This document shows positions 13,501-27,100 of a stretch of DNA of 64,000 bases, piece after piece. The first letter of the stretch is position 1; each line of letters opens with the position of its first letter. Below the pieces are notes generated by a model, which was not told the DNA's origin, did not search any database, and saw only the letters and a list, made by a program, of their open reading frames with translations. Source of the DNA: Aphis gossypii. Lineage: Eukaryota; Arthropoda; Insecta; Hemiptera; Aphididae. The stretch lies in assembly GCF_020184175.1 (NCBI RefSeq), contig NC_065530.1:65015260-65079259 (forward strand), written 5' to 3'. A program made the translations under genes and the position numbers.

Positions 13501-16500
13501 TATTTGACAACCAAATGTCTTAATGTCTTATTTACACTCAAATATGGTACTTCGCGGCTGTCTATGTATATTGTATAATATATGTATACTTACATGTGTA
13601 ATAAATATTACGATATTATTAATAATATTAATATATTATATCAATTATAAGCTATTTTTCTAATCGCGATAAACACTAAACAAAATATACTATTTTAATA
13701 TTTTATAGATTTGATTTTCAAAATTACTTTTATCTGTAATTTATTTATCAAATAAATATGGATTAACAACTATGTTTATGAGTGTTTAATTGTAGGTATA
13801 CATGAATATACTTACTTTATAAATTCAAGTTAATAGTATTTAACTAAAGCTACGTTTTTTTAAATTTTGTTAAGTTTTGTATTAATACAAATTAATAGTC
13901 TCGTGTATTATATACGTAATTATATACATAATAATTAGAGTTAGGATTTGTGCGATTTTTAGTTTTTTCGTTTTTATTCAATTATTTTCAAAATAATTAA
14001 AAAAAGGATTTTCTCTTATTATTCCTAGATTATTGTATGCATAGAATAAAAAAAAATTTTCCTAGAAAAAGGTTTAAAATTGTTTGTATAAAAATTTGTG
14101 ATCTGTAAATATATTACTATTTAGGTAACAAGTATAAATTATTTTTGGAAAGATGTTTAATATAAACCTTCTATATTTTCTTACAACAATATTTTTGTTT
14201 TACAATAAATAATAGATTTTAGTGTATGGTTTTCTCAGTTTTCTATACTGAAAATAACTTGATAGACCAAAGGTGAGACGCGTAACGTCGTACTTTTTTA
14301 TAATTTAATGACTTAATTTTATGTTATTACAGATATTGTTTCCGTATCTTGTAAGTAATCTAACCTAAGTTGTAGTTAAGTTTTACTGAATAGTGGTATA
14401 AAAACAAAGTTTTTAACTTATATAAATGTATTTATTTTTAAATTGTTAAATTTAATTTATCTGTTCAAATGTTAATTATGGTTTTATGAATAGATTTAAT
14501 ATTTACTAAAGAAACCGTAACCAATATTATTTTGGATAACAATTTATTTTATACAGTAATAATACATATGGTTTTAAAATATTTTAAGAGCTTTTATTAA
14601 ATCCATTTTCAAGGTTTTTTGGGTCATAAATGCATATATTATTTTGGGATTTTTTTAGTGCACACAAATCCAAATTTTACTTATAACATAATATCCTATT
14701 AATTATATATATATATACTAAAATCACATGTTTATACATTTTATTATACATGAATTTATAAAATCAAGTTCATTATAGATATTTTTCATATAATAATATA
14801 GATCCTTATTCTATGTTAATATTATGATTGTTTACTTGATAAGATTAGGACCATGTGCTTTTTATCTGCAGTGAATATTATGACCGACTATAATATTATA
14901 CACACATATTATTTTGTATATATATATATATATTATAAAATAATGTATAATAATTGCGTAATAAAATATATTATATTACGTTATAAGTATTTGAAAAAAT
15001 CATAAAAAAGTTTGAAAATCTAGTCTAAAAAAATAATTCAAGGTCGCTGGAAGGCGTGTATTTATTCTGCACGTACACATATAATATCTATTTACATAAC
15101 CCCAATGCTCTACGAAGACCATTAGCTACCTCTAAGCTATTGCTAATTACACATGGTTTTTATTGTATCCGTAATATATATCATTATAAAACAAACTAAC
15201 GAACGACTTTGAAATGCGAGAATGAGGCTGAAAGATTATCAACTGATATTGTTATTAGAAGTAAAGAAAAAAAAATTACAATTGTAGAATGATGTTAGTA
15301 AAAAAGCGTGATTTTCTTTGCCACCAAGGTCTTTTTTGCAAACATATTATGTTTATATACAAACAAATAACAATCATAGATTTACAGACCGAATTAATAT
15401 AGGTAATATATATATATATAAACTCGTGAGCTTCTTTCAGGGGTACAACAATATTATTATTATTGTTGAAAAGTAACCGCATTTATTCCAATAAACTGTA
15501 TTTTTTTTTTACCAGTAATTTAAAATATAATTGGCCTATTTGACCGTGAAAAAACTACCGATATCGATTCGAATGCAATATTGTCTCGTGATTTAAAATA
15601 AATTCGCAATTATCATGGAATTTACAGACTGTCTCACATAATATTATATATTGGTATTTTATTATTCCAATTTTGATAAAAAAAAAAAATATATATATAT
15701 ATACACCTGTTATAAATACATAATTGTGATGGCCTAATCTTGCGCAAGCCGGGAGTATCAACCTCTTTGTTATACGTGCAGTATAATATACGAAGATAGA
15801 CTTTTGCTCAACGATTTACGCGAGTTTTTGTACAGTCGTCTAATGTAAAAAATGTATAAATGCGGATAGATATGAAATATCACTAAGTAGCGTACACAAA
15901 CATCCATTAGTAACAATGTGCTATCTCTATACGTATTGTACCAAATGCGGTTATATGAGTAAGTTAGGCAATTCCAGTAAGATATATTCGTGTTATTATC
16001 CAGAGTCGATTAGTTTTTCTTTTATGCAAATATCAATTCGTGTGAATAACTAATATATTAATATTGTAATCATCTGTATAATAAGTATTGCAGTTGTAGT
16101 GACATCATATAATGGCCGTTACGGTTTCAGAATCTGGTAATTAATGGTTTCGATTGATTCGGAAATGCATTTTAAAATATTTTTATTCGCGGTGACCAAA
16201 TACTGTGACTTTATACGCAGAATCAATTTTACGAACACGACTAGAAAAAAATAATACATTAGGTATGTACCCATTGTGTTATAATCAACATTTTCAAGTT
16301 TATTTTATCCGAATAGAAAATTAAAAAACCAATTTTTTTAAACTACTCTCAATTTTTCAAAAACATAAAATTTATGTGCTAAAATATGAACAAGTTTGTT
16401 TTAATCAAATTTTGTAGTTGATTTCCAAAAAATATGATATTAAAACTAAAACTGTGACTGGGTGTTTACCTATCTTAAATGATATAGCTGAACTGACTAT

Positions 16501-18143
16501 TAACTATTATTATATAATAATAATTGTACGTAGAGTGTTTTAGTATAGATACTTTTAAAGTTCTAAGATATTTCCAATATTTTTTTTGATTATTTCAAAG
16601 TTCTTAAAATAATAAATAAAGAAAAATAAAAATTCATAACTTTAAGATAGTTTTAAGATAGTTGAAATCACGAATGGTAATTTGAAACAAATAAATATAG
16701 TGTCATAATCATCAAAATTAAATCAATCAAGTGTGATTATTGATTTATTAAGGATAAATCAATGAATACACGGTTAATTGTATAAATTACCAATCAGTGT
16801 TATGCCATAATATGTAATATTATAATATTATACTTTTATAGAATAGTGAAAATCTGATTAATTTATGAAAAAAAAAAAACATTAAGACGTCTGATGACGT
16901 TTATCTTGCATACATTTATCGTTTGTATGATCGGCGATCACGTATACCCAAACAAGTTTTTCTCAATAGGTACTACCGATTAAGTGGTGGAAAAAAAAAT
17001 TATGTATTTGCACTCTGTGTTGTATAAACAAAACCGTGTCACGGGTACTGATTGCTATGTACAATTACGCGGATTATCTATGTAAAATTAAAATTTTGAA
17101 ATTGAAGAATATTTTAAGACATCCTGTTTTACAATATACCGAGAATTTTGGTTAAATTCGTGTTAAAATATTCCAATATTCCTACAATTGTATTATTAAT
17201 ACAAAATAATATTACTTATAGTTTCAAACAAAAAGAGATTAGGTCCAGTAGGTGAATTTTTTATAATAGTATATAATTTTTAATATTATTATATATTTAT
17301 ATCTGATGATTGTCTTGAATAATATTGATTTTATTTATTTACCGTTTACGTCTACAAAAAATATTATATTATTTAATGTTTAAATAATACATTTGAAAAT
17401 GGTATATCTAATTATTTTAACAGTTTAAATATTAACTTTTTTGAAAATGTTAATTACATTAAGATAATACAAAAAATTATAGTATTAATATATATTTATC
17501 ATCCCTGTATGCTTAATGTTTAATTGTTATTGATTTTTTAAACAAAAACTGTAATTTTAATTAAATATAATATCCCGTTGCAAAATACTTTTCTAAAAAT
17601 ATCAATGTAATACAAAATAATAACGAATATATGTTATAAATTCAATTACCTAATGAATAGTTAGGTAAAATTATGTTTGACGTATGAATGGGCCTGTTAA
17701 TTTCGCTCGGTGCTTGAACACTCAAAAATGCGTAATATATACACAGTGTGCGCCTATAATGCTCGTGGTATTTATTATAATATTTAGGTACCAATCTACG
17801 TAATTTATAAATTAGATCATCTATACGTCGTGTCTCGTGTGAAAACCCATCCCGATAGTCTAAAGTAAATGGAAGCTGTGATTTTCAATAATATAATTAA
17901 TGCACTTCTCCTTGTTCCAACTTTACTCAATGAAAAAAAAATACGCATATATATAGGTTTTGAGAATATAACGATAGTGCGACACAGCTAAACGAAGAAT
18001 AATAATTAATAATTCCATAATAATTTGTGTAATATGTTAGTCGTCGAAGAAATTGTCGTCTCACACCAGCCATTTTGGTGTGGTACATTATATTATTATT
18101 CAATAGGTACCTACATTCGTAAAACAATAACGATTTACCATTT
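10518..18143. other. Long gene-free stretch, mostly AT-rich
   Basis: No exon-like frame or transposon end could be supported. Short features seen are a perfect 8-bp stem with a TGTT loop at 12,011-12,030 (TAATGCAA...TTGCATTA), an (AT)n tract at about 14,919-14,934, another at about 15,690-15,703, and a slightly CpG-richer patch at about 10,855-10,920. The open frames at 11,055-11,315, 15,276-15,482, 15,555-15,761 and 17,927-18,127 show no family signal, and several run through low-complexity tracts. Confidence 0.55.
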
Positions 18144-18177
18144 ACGATATGATATAGTAATCATAATATCATATCGT
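18144..18177. repeat. Perfect 12-bp inverted repeat with 10-nt loop
   Basis: ACGATATGATAT at 18,144-18,155 is the exact reverse complement of ATATCATATCGT at 18,166-18,177. The loop is AGTAATCATA. It could be a protein-binding palindrome or a chance event in AT-rich DNA; the CG at each outer end makes chance somewhat less likely. Confidence 0.5.
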
Positions 18178-18302
18178 CACAAAACGATTTAGGTTTAGTG
18201 TATCCAATTACAAAAGACTTTGAATGTGTTAGACGTTTTTAAATCAGTGATCTATGATCTAAATCAATGAAAAATGTACAACGGTATGCACAGTTTAAAT
18301 CA

Positions 18303-18380
18303 GGGATGGCAAATCCATGGCACGCGTGCCCGAGGTGACACGCGAAAAGATTTTGAGAGCACGCGAAGATTTTCATTATA
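18303..18380 (+). mobile_element. hAT-like terminus, single end only
   Basis: CAGGGATGGCAAATCCATGG followed by CACGCGTGCCCGAGG and two more CACGCGA blocks resembles the ends of many non-autonomous hAT elements, which start CAGGG(G/A)TGGC and carry a GGCACGCG-type subterminal. I could not find the matching ...CCATCCCTG end downstream or a target duplication. This is therefore a truncated or decayed copy. Its true extent is unknown and could reach the repeat at 18,606. Confidence 0.4.
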
Positions 18381-18605
18381 AAATATTATATAATATTATT
18401 TAAACATATTTAAAAATTTTTTTTTACAATATTGAATATAACATTTAATTAACAATATAATATTTTTCATGGCAAGCTCTAAAAAAAAAAGGTAGTATAT
18501 CAGCATTTGTGATATATTGTGAGCTTAGGACAATTAATATTAATATAATATATAATATACTTATGATAAAGACACAGCCAATAGATTATGATAATATATT
18601 TTATG

Positions 18606-18989
18606 TACCTATGCGTCCAGTACGATGCATGAACATCGATATCGATCATTTCAATATTTAAGATTTAGTGTTGTAATTTTAAATCTCGTGTATGAAGTAT
18701 GGACCGATCACTTATCAGTGGATGTGGAGTTCGTTTTCTATGTATAAACATATTCTGTCGGGCAATAGTCAGTTTCACCACTGCAAATCTAAGGAAATAC
18801 ATGATAATTAATTCTTTTTTTTTTTAATTTAAATTAATTTTTTTTATCACCTAATTTCTATAAGTAGTTCATCTTAATTTTTGATCATGTTTTTTTGCTT
18901 AAAAAAAAAAAATAAATAAGCTTTTTTTTGTTTTTTTTTTTTAATAATCATTTGTTTTTTTTTTTGTTGCTTATTATGCTTTAAAATCC
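18606..18989 (+). repeat. Unnamed dispersed repeat, copy A
   Basis: This segment aligns by eye along its length with the reverse complement of 28,878-29,224. Shared landmarks in order: TACCTATRCG, a TATCGAYCATTTCAA block, TTAAGATTTAGTGTTGTAAT, GTATGAAGTATG, ACCGATCACTT, GAGTTCGTTTT, ATATTCTGTCGG, AAGGAAATACATG, a T-rich tract, and TTATGCTTTAAAATCC. Most differences are single substitutions plus indels in the T-rich tract. I see no coding potential and no terminal inverted repeat. The T-rich tail could mark the 3' side of a minus-oriented retroelement, but this is uncertain. Confidence 0.75.
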
Positions 18990-19007
18990 AAGCTCTAATT
19001 ATCATAT

Positions 19008-19027
19008 ATTATTATTATTATTATTAT
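19008..19027. repeat. (ATT)n microsatellite
   Basis: About six to seven ATT units in an uninterrupted run, just downstream of repeat copy A. Confidence 0.8.
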
Positions 19028-22000
19028 CATATAATGTCTAGGTATGTATTATTACTTTTCGCGGCGACCATAATACGATGATAATAATGATAATATACGC
19101 TTATATAGTTGTATGGAATAACGGGGAGTCGACAGCGGGACGAAAATTATATTATATGCGTACCTATAGTATCCGCAGACAATATATCCATTAAAATGTA
19201 TTAAGGACGGATCATTAAAAAACCGCAATTAAACTTTTTATTTTCAATAAAAGATGATCGACTTTAATTTATTGTTGCATCAGTTTGCCTATTATATTTT
19301 TATAATGTACCTACATGCTGAATTCGTGTGATTTTTGAAGGAAATATAAAATTATCTCGTTAATGCACCAATGCTTTTATATATAACTTAAGTTTGTATG
19401 GCATGTTATTGTTAGTTTTCAAGGATAATCTCTAGTATGGTCACTGTAATATGTATTATAAAGTAATTCTTTAAAAATCAAATCAGTTAAAATAATATAG
19501 CTACCTATATAACATTTATTTTTAAATCAAAAGTTTTACTGTTTTATAATTAACAATTTGTACAGTTATGGCTTTATATTTATCAGAAATACAATTTGTC
19601 ATAAATAAAATATTAAATTCATAAATTCATGTAATATTTGAATTTCATTTTGTTTAAAACTTAATAGTTACAAGTTAAATACATCAATATCAACTCAATA
19701 AAAGTATATAAGTATTATAGACGTATAGAGTTTAAAATTTTAAACAACTTCAATTTTGATAATTTTCGTAAGACTTTATATTTTTTTTTTTAGCGTGTGT
19801 AAAATGTTTGTTTTTATTTTTAAATATGTTAATTGGCTATTCTAAAAATAAGAATTTTAAAAATTCAAATTATATTTTGCAATAATGTATTATATATTAT
19901 AGTGATTTAAGTATTTTTCAAAACATTTTAACGTACATATTTTTAATTAAAATTTGATGGAAGTATAATGTTTTATAATCAAATGAGCTAATAACTATTT
20001 AATTATTGAATTTTCAATAATATAATGAATATGTCTATTAAGTATTAATTTATTAATTAATTAAATAATGAATTATACATAATATTAGGTAGGTATGTCA
20101 TATTTTTTTAAAACATTTAATTTCACGTAGAATTCTTGTAACATATAGCTTGTTAAATAAATCTTTGCAAAATTTAAAATATTTTGATTAAAAATTATTT
20201 ATCCATCATCAAAGTTTATTTTTTTAACCGTTTTTATATACCTACCTAGTACCTACACTTTACAAATCAAAATTTTAAACGCAGAAACAATTTATTATTA
20301 TCTTTATACTATATATTAATTTAAATATATTATATTATTATCATATTGTATTATTTATTTGTTGTCTATACCATGAATCATGAGAAAGGCATATATAACC
20401 AACAGTATAAATTATGTAGTATAAATTCAAGTATTTAAATGTTTAATAAGTTTATATGAATTTATTCTTTTGTTTTTAGATTAATGATAAAGTACATTAT
20501 AGAGGATTAATTTATATCTCTTTCAGTCTTTGGACTACCTTATTTTTCTAACAATGTATACCTTAAACAATTATACTTTCATTTCATAGGGAATAATTAT
20601 TCATCATATAATAACAAATTAAAAAAATGCACCAACGTCATCATACATCAACCTTGTTTTATTATTTAATTGATGAAAACTGATATTTAGTTTTGTAAAT
20701 AATCAACAAGACATCAAGACTCATACATAATAACATATTACTTTTATTTATCACTAATACTAATTATTAATGTCTAATTAGGTATGATAGAATATGAGAA
20801 ATAAATAAAATTGAACCATTAAATAATATAAAAAGCTGGACCGTGTTGTAATCGATTTTATTAGGTACTTAGTTGTTCAACTATTCAATTCTGATGTATT
20901 TTAATTTAATTTTATCTTTTGAATGAAGTACATAACTTTAAGATGACTAACTTTAATTGTGCAATTATGATAATGTATAATATTTTTTTGAAATTTTTCT
21001 CGTGATCGCAAAAGTACACTAAAAAATGCAATGTACCAAAATTGTTAAGAGTTAAATCTTGTTTATATTTGTCAAGACTTAATGGAACCATTTTTATTAT
21101 TATAATAGTTAAGTACTATTATGAGTGTATGTGTTCCCAATAATTTATATTATTATTTTTAGTTATTTTGTTTAAATCATTAAAATATAATAATTGTTAT
21201 TAAAGAATTAACATGTTCAACAAATAGTTTATTATATTATAGGTTGTATTATTATAATAAGATAAATGACTATAATAGCAATTTACAGTCAAATTTAAAC
21301 AGTCTTAATTATATAATAATTTACGAATTATTCAACAACCGCACATGCGGTATTTCAGTATTTGTGGTTTCCTGTTCGTAAAATAATGAGAAAAGGTAAG
21401 TGATTAATCAATTTTATCGAAAATTAAATCACTTATTAAAAACTGTTTTATTATAAATTTAGTTATTATTTTAGTTAGGACTAAATTTGTCCAATCTATT
21501 AAGTATTTCATTTTCAAGTTTAAGTAACTAAAATTCTAATTTTCCAAGTTGCAGCACTGACATAATTTGAAATTAATGAAATTGAAGCTATATAATTAGA
21601 GAACGTTTCTTATCATTAGGATTATTTTAATCATAAAATAGGTATGCAAAATAAATTGTTTAGGGTAATAGGTATTAAACAAGAGTTTATTTTATGACAC
21701 GTAAAGTACTACATTACAATATAATATAGTTGTTATATAGGTACATTTATATCCATAGACGCAAATAGAATAGAGCTTTGAGGCTTTGAATCCCTTAAAT
21801 ATTTCCAAAATCGCCATAGAAAAATATTTAGGAGTAGATAATAGTTCCCGAAAGACTAAAGTATTTTTTTCATTCATTAGTTATAGAAAGAATTTTAAAT
21901 AGAAAAAATTTTTACCGTAATAACTAATGATAATAAATTTGTCAAATCAATAATTATGCAACATCCAATAAATCAAATTGTAATAAACTCGGAATACGTT

Positions 22001-22540
22001 TTTTTCTCCAAATTACGAAGTAATAGTTCCATTTTAAATAATTTGGTACTCGTATATATATCGCAAAATGTTATCGATGCAGTTGTGGTGTTACTGCCCT
22101 TTTACTCATTGACCTGTGAACCGTGAATGAGAAATAAAAAAAAAAGTAGAGCCTATAAAATACACACGTAACACAGCGTAATTATTACGCGGAGTAACAG
22201 CTACGTGTATACAATTTACAGTTAAACTTCAATTTTTAACGAAATTTTCTGTTTAGCAAATTATTTTTGAGAACCATGATTTTAATTTTTAATCATGCGT
22301 TGATTCTATTTTCATTAATTCAATTCGTTTGGTTTTCGAGCCCTTTAAATTTTTTTATAATAATTAAATAATATGACATACAATGCATTAATGTTTTCAT
22401 ATTATAACACAATATGTCACATTATAAACAATGCGATAAACTTCCTACTTATATTTTATTATTTTTATCTATGATTAATAATCTTAATATAAGTTTTGTA
22501 ATTATCGTATATACGAATACACTAAAAGAAGCGAGTTAGT
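19028..22540. other. Gene-free AT-rich stretch
   Basis: No coding exon, transposon terminus or RNA gene could be supported. The sequence is dominated by AT-rich low complexity. The 61-codon minus frame at 21,692-21,877 has no family signal. Confidence 0.6.
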
Positions 22541-23218
22541 TATTATAATAACGTGTGTTCGTGTTGTTTAATTATTATATTGTGTTCTTATTCTGTTTGA
22601 AATGTGCGTACGTGACAAATTGAAATCATCTTTTCCGACCAGTATACGGTATAATAACCAAGGACCCATTACTTATGAATTTACGGTTCAATAAATAGGG
22701 CTCGTTCCTCAAGGTTTCCCTAGATGGTCCGTGTATATATATAAAATATATACTTAAATTTGGAGAAAATTATTTTCGGCATTACGGTGAACCATGTGCG
22801 TGGAAAACATTATACCTGACTCTACGGTACTAGCTAATATTACATTGCAGAACATCGGCCGTACGTCCGCGGGTGTATCTATAAAAATTTATTTATTTTT
22901 GATCACCAATATTAAAATAAAATGATATAATTACGCATATTACAATTGGATTATGTTCTGAAAAATTATTCCGGATAGAAAGTAAACTGTGTTACTACCG
23001 CACTCGCGACTCGCCGTTGCAAGGACACACTCACTACAAGTCTATATACTAGTAGGTGTGTGTGCTGTGTATGTATATCTGTATATTGTAAAATTCGCCA
23101 ATATAGTTAATTACATCGCGATCTAATAAAAATCCATCACATTATCATAATGTTATAGATACAGCTAAAAGAATGACCATACAACGGTGGTAGATGTTAA
23201 GATAATATACTTCGGAGT

Positions 23219-23235
23219 TACGTCATCATGACGTA
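23219..23235. promoter_or_regulatory. Palindromic double CRE/ATF-like site
   Basis: TACGTCATCATGACGTA is a perfect palindrome around a central C. Each half carries TGACGTA or its complement TACGTCA, the core recognised by CREB/ATF-type bZIP factors. Its occupancy in vivo cannot be judged from sequence. Confidence 0.35.
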
Positions 23236-23859
23236 TAACTTAATATACCTATACGTTACGGATATACCTACCTATTGACGCGTCCGAAAGGACCGTTTTT
23301 AATTTTGTAAGCTAAAAATAATTTTTTATATCTCATTCCGCCATCCGTTTAAGACGTCCTAAAATATTATCATAAATACACTGACCGGATTCAAGGTCAC
23401 TGCACTGCCCCGATATAGTTCTTATAGGTTTATGAAATCTCCCATTATTTATGTTAAAATTAAAACCAAGGTCGAGTTGGGGCGTCAACCGATATTCACA
23501 ATCGCTATATAAAATATATATATTAAACTTATGTATATACGTATATATACATAATATATATATATGATATACCTATGTATGTACCTACAGACACGATACA
23601 CGACCATATAATAATATGATATGTGTGGATATTATCAAGCTGGTCGAACAGGATGTGATGGACGAAAGAAAAACAATCTGCCGAGTACTTATGAAACTAT
23701 ATCATTATTATACACGCAGCTATAGATCCTTTTCGTTTGGGAAATCGTTGGACTACTGGCGCTACAGCAGTGCGAGCGCAATGATGATAATGAATCGAGG
23801 CGACGATAACGACAACGAACATAATATGATTAACATTGCAAAAATCGATAGAAATCACT

Positions 23860-23861
<2 letters not shown>

Positions 23862-23900
<39 letters not shown>
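23862..23900. repeat. (CA)n microsatellite
   Basis: A CACGCGCGCA lead-in is followed by an uninterrupted AC run at about 23,871-23,894, then ATATAT. Confidence 0.9.
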
Positions 23901-24180
23901 TTATAGGTAAAGGTACCCCTTTCATGCGGGAAACTGTGTAAAGGTAAAGCAATTATACTATATGGTAAATGTGTCTAAAACCGTGATACGGAGTGGTCGC
24001 AAGGTTGTTGGTTTTATACTATATAGGTATGAATTATGTACCCACACAAGTACGGGACCATATAGTACCTACTACAGATCGCTCAGTTTCACTGTATGGG
24101 TTACAACTCCGAGAAAATAAACAAGAAAGTAACTAGAACGTTTACTAGGCCGCATCGATAATATTTCACATAATTGTTAT

Positions 24181-27100
24181 TATTATACCTATATATGAGT
24201 TTAGGTATAAACGCATTTTTAAGGAGTGTATATAATATTTATCTTTCATACGAATCATTATATATATTATTACGTTATAGTTATTTACTATTAAATACAA
24301 AGAATTACTATATACCTATAAGTACAGAATTCAAATAATTATATATTAATATATGTGTATGTGTGTGACGTGTGTAACCTATATATACTATTATATAGGT
24401 AGACATGATAAAATTGATATTTAATATTAAATAAATAAAATGCATTTAAATTGCGGCATGTACCTATATATAACTTTTTCCAATCTTGTTTTATATTAGC
24501 GATTATAATACTCCACTAATATAATATTATATAGTTCATACATTTCGTAACCAGGAAAAAAATATTAATTTTATTTATTTTTATAAATAGCAATAAACAG
24601 TAATATATTTTAAGGGATTTTAAAGAAAAATTATAAACCAAGTACTGTGTTACAAAAAATAAAACAAAATGTAAACACTATTTAAATTTTGATAGTAAAA
24701 TATAAAACGTATAAAATCAACCTCTATAAAAAAATGTAATATTATTATGCTATACAGCTTCTTGTCTTGTAAGTAGGTAACTAGTATAAATTAAAACAAA
24801 TGTAAGATACTAATAATAATTTAATATAATATACAAAACGATAGCGATAAGTATTTGAACCAAATCCCATTAGGTATAGTAGGTATTCACTTTATACCTA
24901 CCTACTAACATAGTAGGCAGCTGCTAAATAGCTATGAAGAAATAATTAACACAGTTTACGAAATATATATAAAATTTATCGTGTAAATTATATATTTATA
25001 AACATTAACTATGAGGACTGCGATAAATATGAAAGATTTCAAGGTAATAAATTTCTTTGAAATTTTATGAATTAAGCCTATCAAATCCTATTTTTGTAGT
25101 GCATAGATTAAATAGATTAAAATGTATAAATGTAGGCTTAAATATATCAAGTTATATTATTTTTATACAGCCATAGAGGATATCCGCGTGTGTTGAGTTT
25201 TTTCCTTTCTTAATCGCCAAAGGCAGAATACGGGTATATATATGTTGAGCAAGGCCAAGGTCTTTTATTAGTCGAAATTAATATATTCCCAAAGTCTGTG
25301 TGTGATAATCATAAATCATTATAAAAATATAATTTATTAAAAACTGGTAGGTATCTGTCAGCTTTTTAAACAATTAGTGTATATGGGTTGCAACTAACCC
25401 CTCAAATCAAGTATATAATTATTTTATAACTAGTTTTTAATATTATTATCATGTAATCATGATTCAACTAATTGTTGTCCGATCTACTATTTCCATATGT
25501 ATAAGTAGGAATAATGATATTCGCCATTTGAGAAAAATAAATACTTCAAGCATTACTCTTAAAATAAATTGTATAAATATTTTTAAAATTATACACGTAC
25601 AATTACATTTTGGTTATGATCTTTAACTCAAAATTTTACATTTTTTGTAAATGTATTCAAAAATTATTAGAAAAATAATTGTTTGCTTTTCAATTACGTA
25701 TATAGGTAATATTAATGAAATCTGTTTCATATATATATATATATATATGATATCTGAAAGACTGCCCCCTTAAGCTGTTTTTACGGAAATACCCAACTTT
25801 ATAATAAAAAATAGTACGATCTTGTTTTGTATCAAACAATAATAAATTAAATATGATACCTACCCTGTCTTCCTCTTTTTGAAAATAAATATACAACTAA
25901 TAAATTATAAAGTTTAATAATAATTCAGTTTTCTAGCGATTTAATTGTATTTTTGAACTTACAGAAATATAATGATTAATTATTATTTTAATGTATTACC
26001 CACAAGTTCGAAATAATATTTGGTTCAAAACCTTGCGACGGACAGATTTAGGTCAGGGATAACGTTAAGTTTATTTAACTAATTATTGGTTTTTAACCTT
26101 TAAGATCATAATAATTAAATATCACTAAAATAAAAGCAGGAAGTTGTTATCGAGATATTATGCGATTAAAAAGGACGATTTATTTAATTAAATAAAAAAT
26201 AGTATTAAAATTTAGTTAAGTGCAGTTTAAATTTTTAGACATTTATTTAATAAAATAGAATATTATAATAAATATTGGAAACACTTTTTTTTTACATAAT
26301 ACCTATTGTGGTAATTTAGTATTCATATTTCCTACCTAGTACATACTGTTATAAATTATAACGCGTGAAATATTCGACTTCTAAATTATGTTTAAACATG
26401 GGAAAATATTAAAAATATTCTAAATTTTGATAGAATGCTATTTATGTGTGTTATTAAGGAAATTATTGTTAACTTTTATGATGCCAAATGTAAATACTAT
26501 TATTATAGGTAGGTACATATATTTTCGAAGTACCTACACACTTAAATTCGATAATCTTTTGCTGAATAACTTTTGATGTATACCCGAAGGTTAAATACAT
26601 TTTTAACATTATAATTAATATTTTAAGTGCGTTTTCTTATTTTTAGCTAGACACTTAATTATGGATTGTTTGCATTATTGGATAATAATATATAATATTA
26701 TACACAAATTTTAAATATAATAATCAGTAGCGGAATATTAGAATAATTATAATTTACCTACTTGCGCATGTCTAAAGTTGTTATGTAAAATTATATTTTT
26801 GTCTTCATAAAGTTATAAATGAATTTTGTATTCATATATTATAATAATTATGAATGTGTTATTGTATAGACTACAATATAATAACTATATAGGCTTAGTT
26901 TAAATTGTGCATTATTCTGTAATATTTGTTGATTTTAAAGTGAGTGGTTTTATTATGTTGTTATAATATCAACTATATATAATATATATATAAATAATAT
27001 ATATAATAAATATATGTATGTTTAAAATTAAATTCCTTACAAACCAAACTTTAAAATTTACGGTATTTAAGATAGATGCGTTTTTAGGGTAGACGAGCAG

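Larger units (their letters stand above)
22541..24180. promoter_or_regulatory. CpG- and GC-richer non-coding segment, possible regulatory region
   Basis: Several short CpG-containing blocks cluster here (near 22,600-22,870, 22,990-23,040, 23,270-23,420 and 23,600-23,870), unlike the neighbouring 3 kb on either side. No frame shows protein similarity. The 96-codon frame at 23,616-23,906 ends in a (TH)n run produced by the CA microsatellite, so it is unlikely to be a gene. The segment also contains the TACGTCATCATGACGTA palindrome at 23,219. Retained CpGs without coding signal fit a cis-regulatory region, but this is inference only. Confidence 0.3.

Noticed and set aside
17500..18320. CATCCCTG at about 17,503 as the partner of CAGGGATGG at 18,303
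   Set aside because: The orientation is wrong: it would be a right end lying to the left of the left end, so the two cannot bound one element.
23616..23906. 96-codon plus frame as a gene
   Set aside because: It ends in a Thr-His run encoded by the CA microsatellite and shows no domain or conservation cue; composition explains it.
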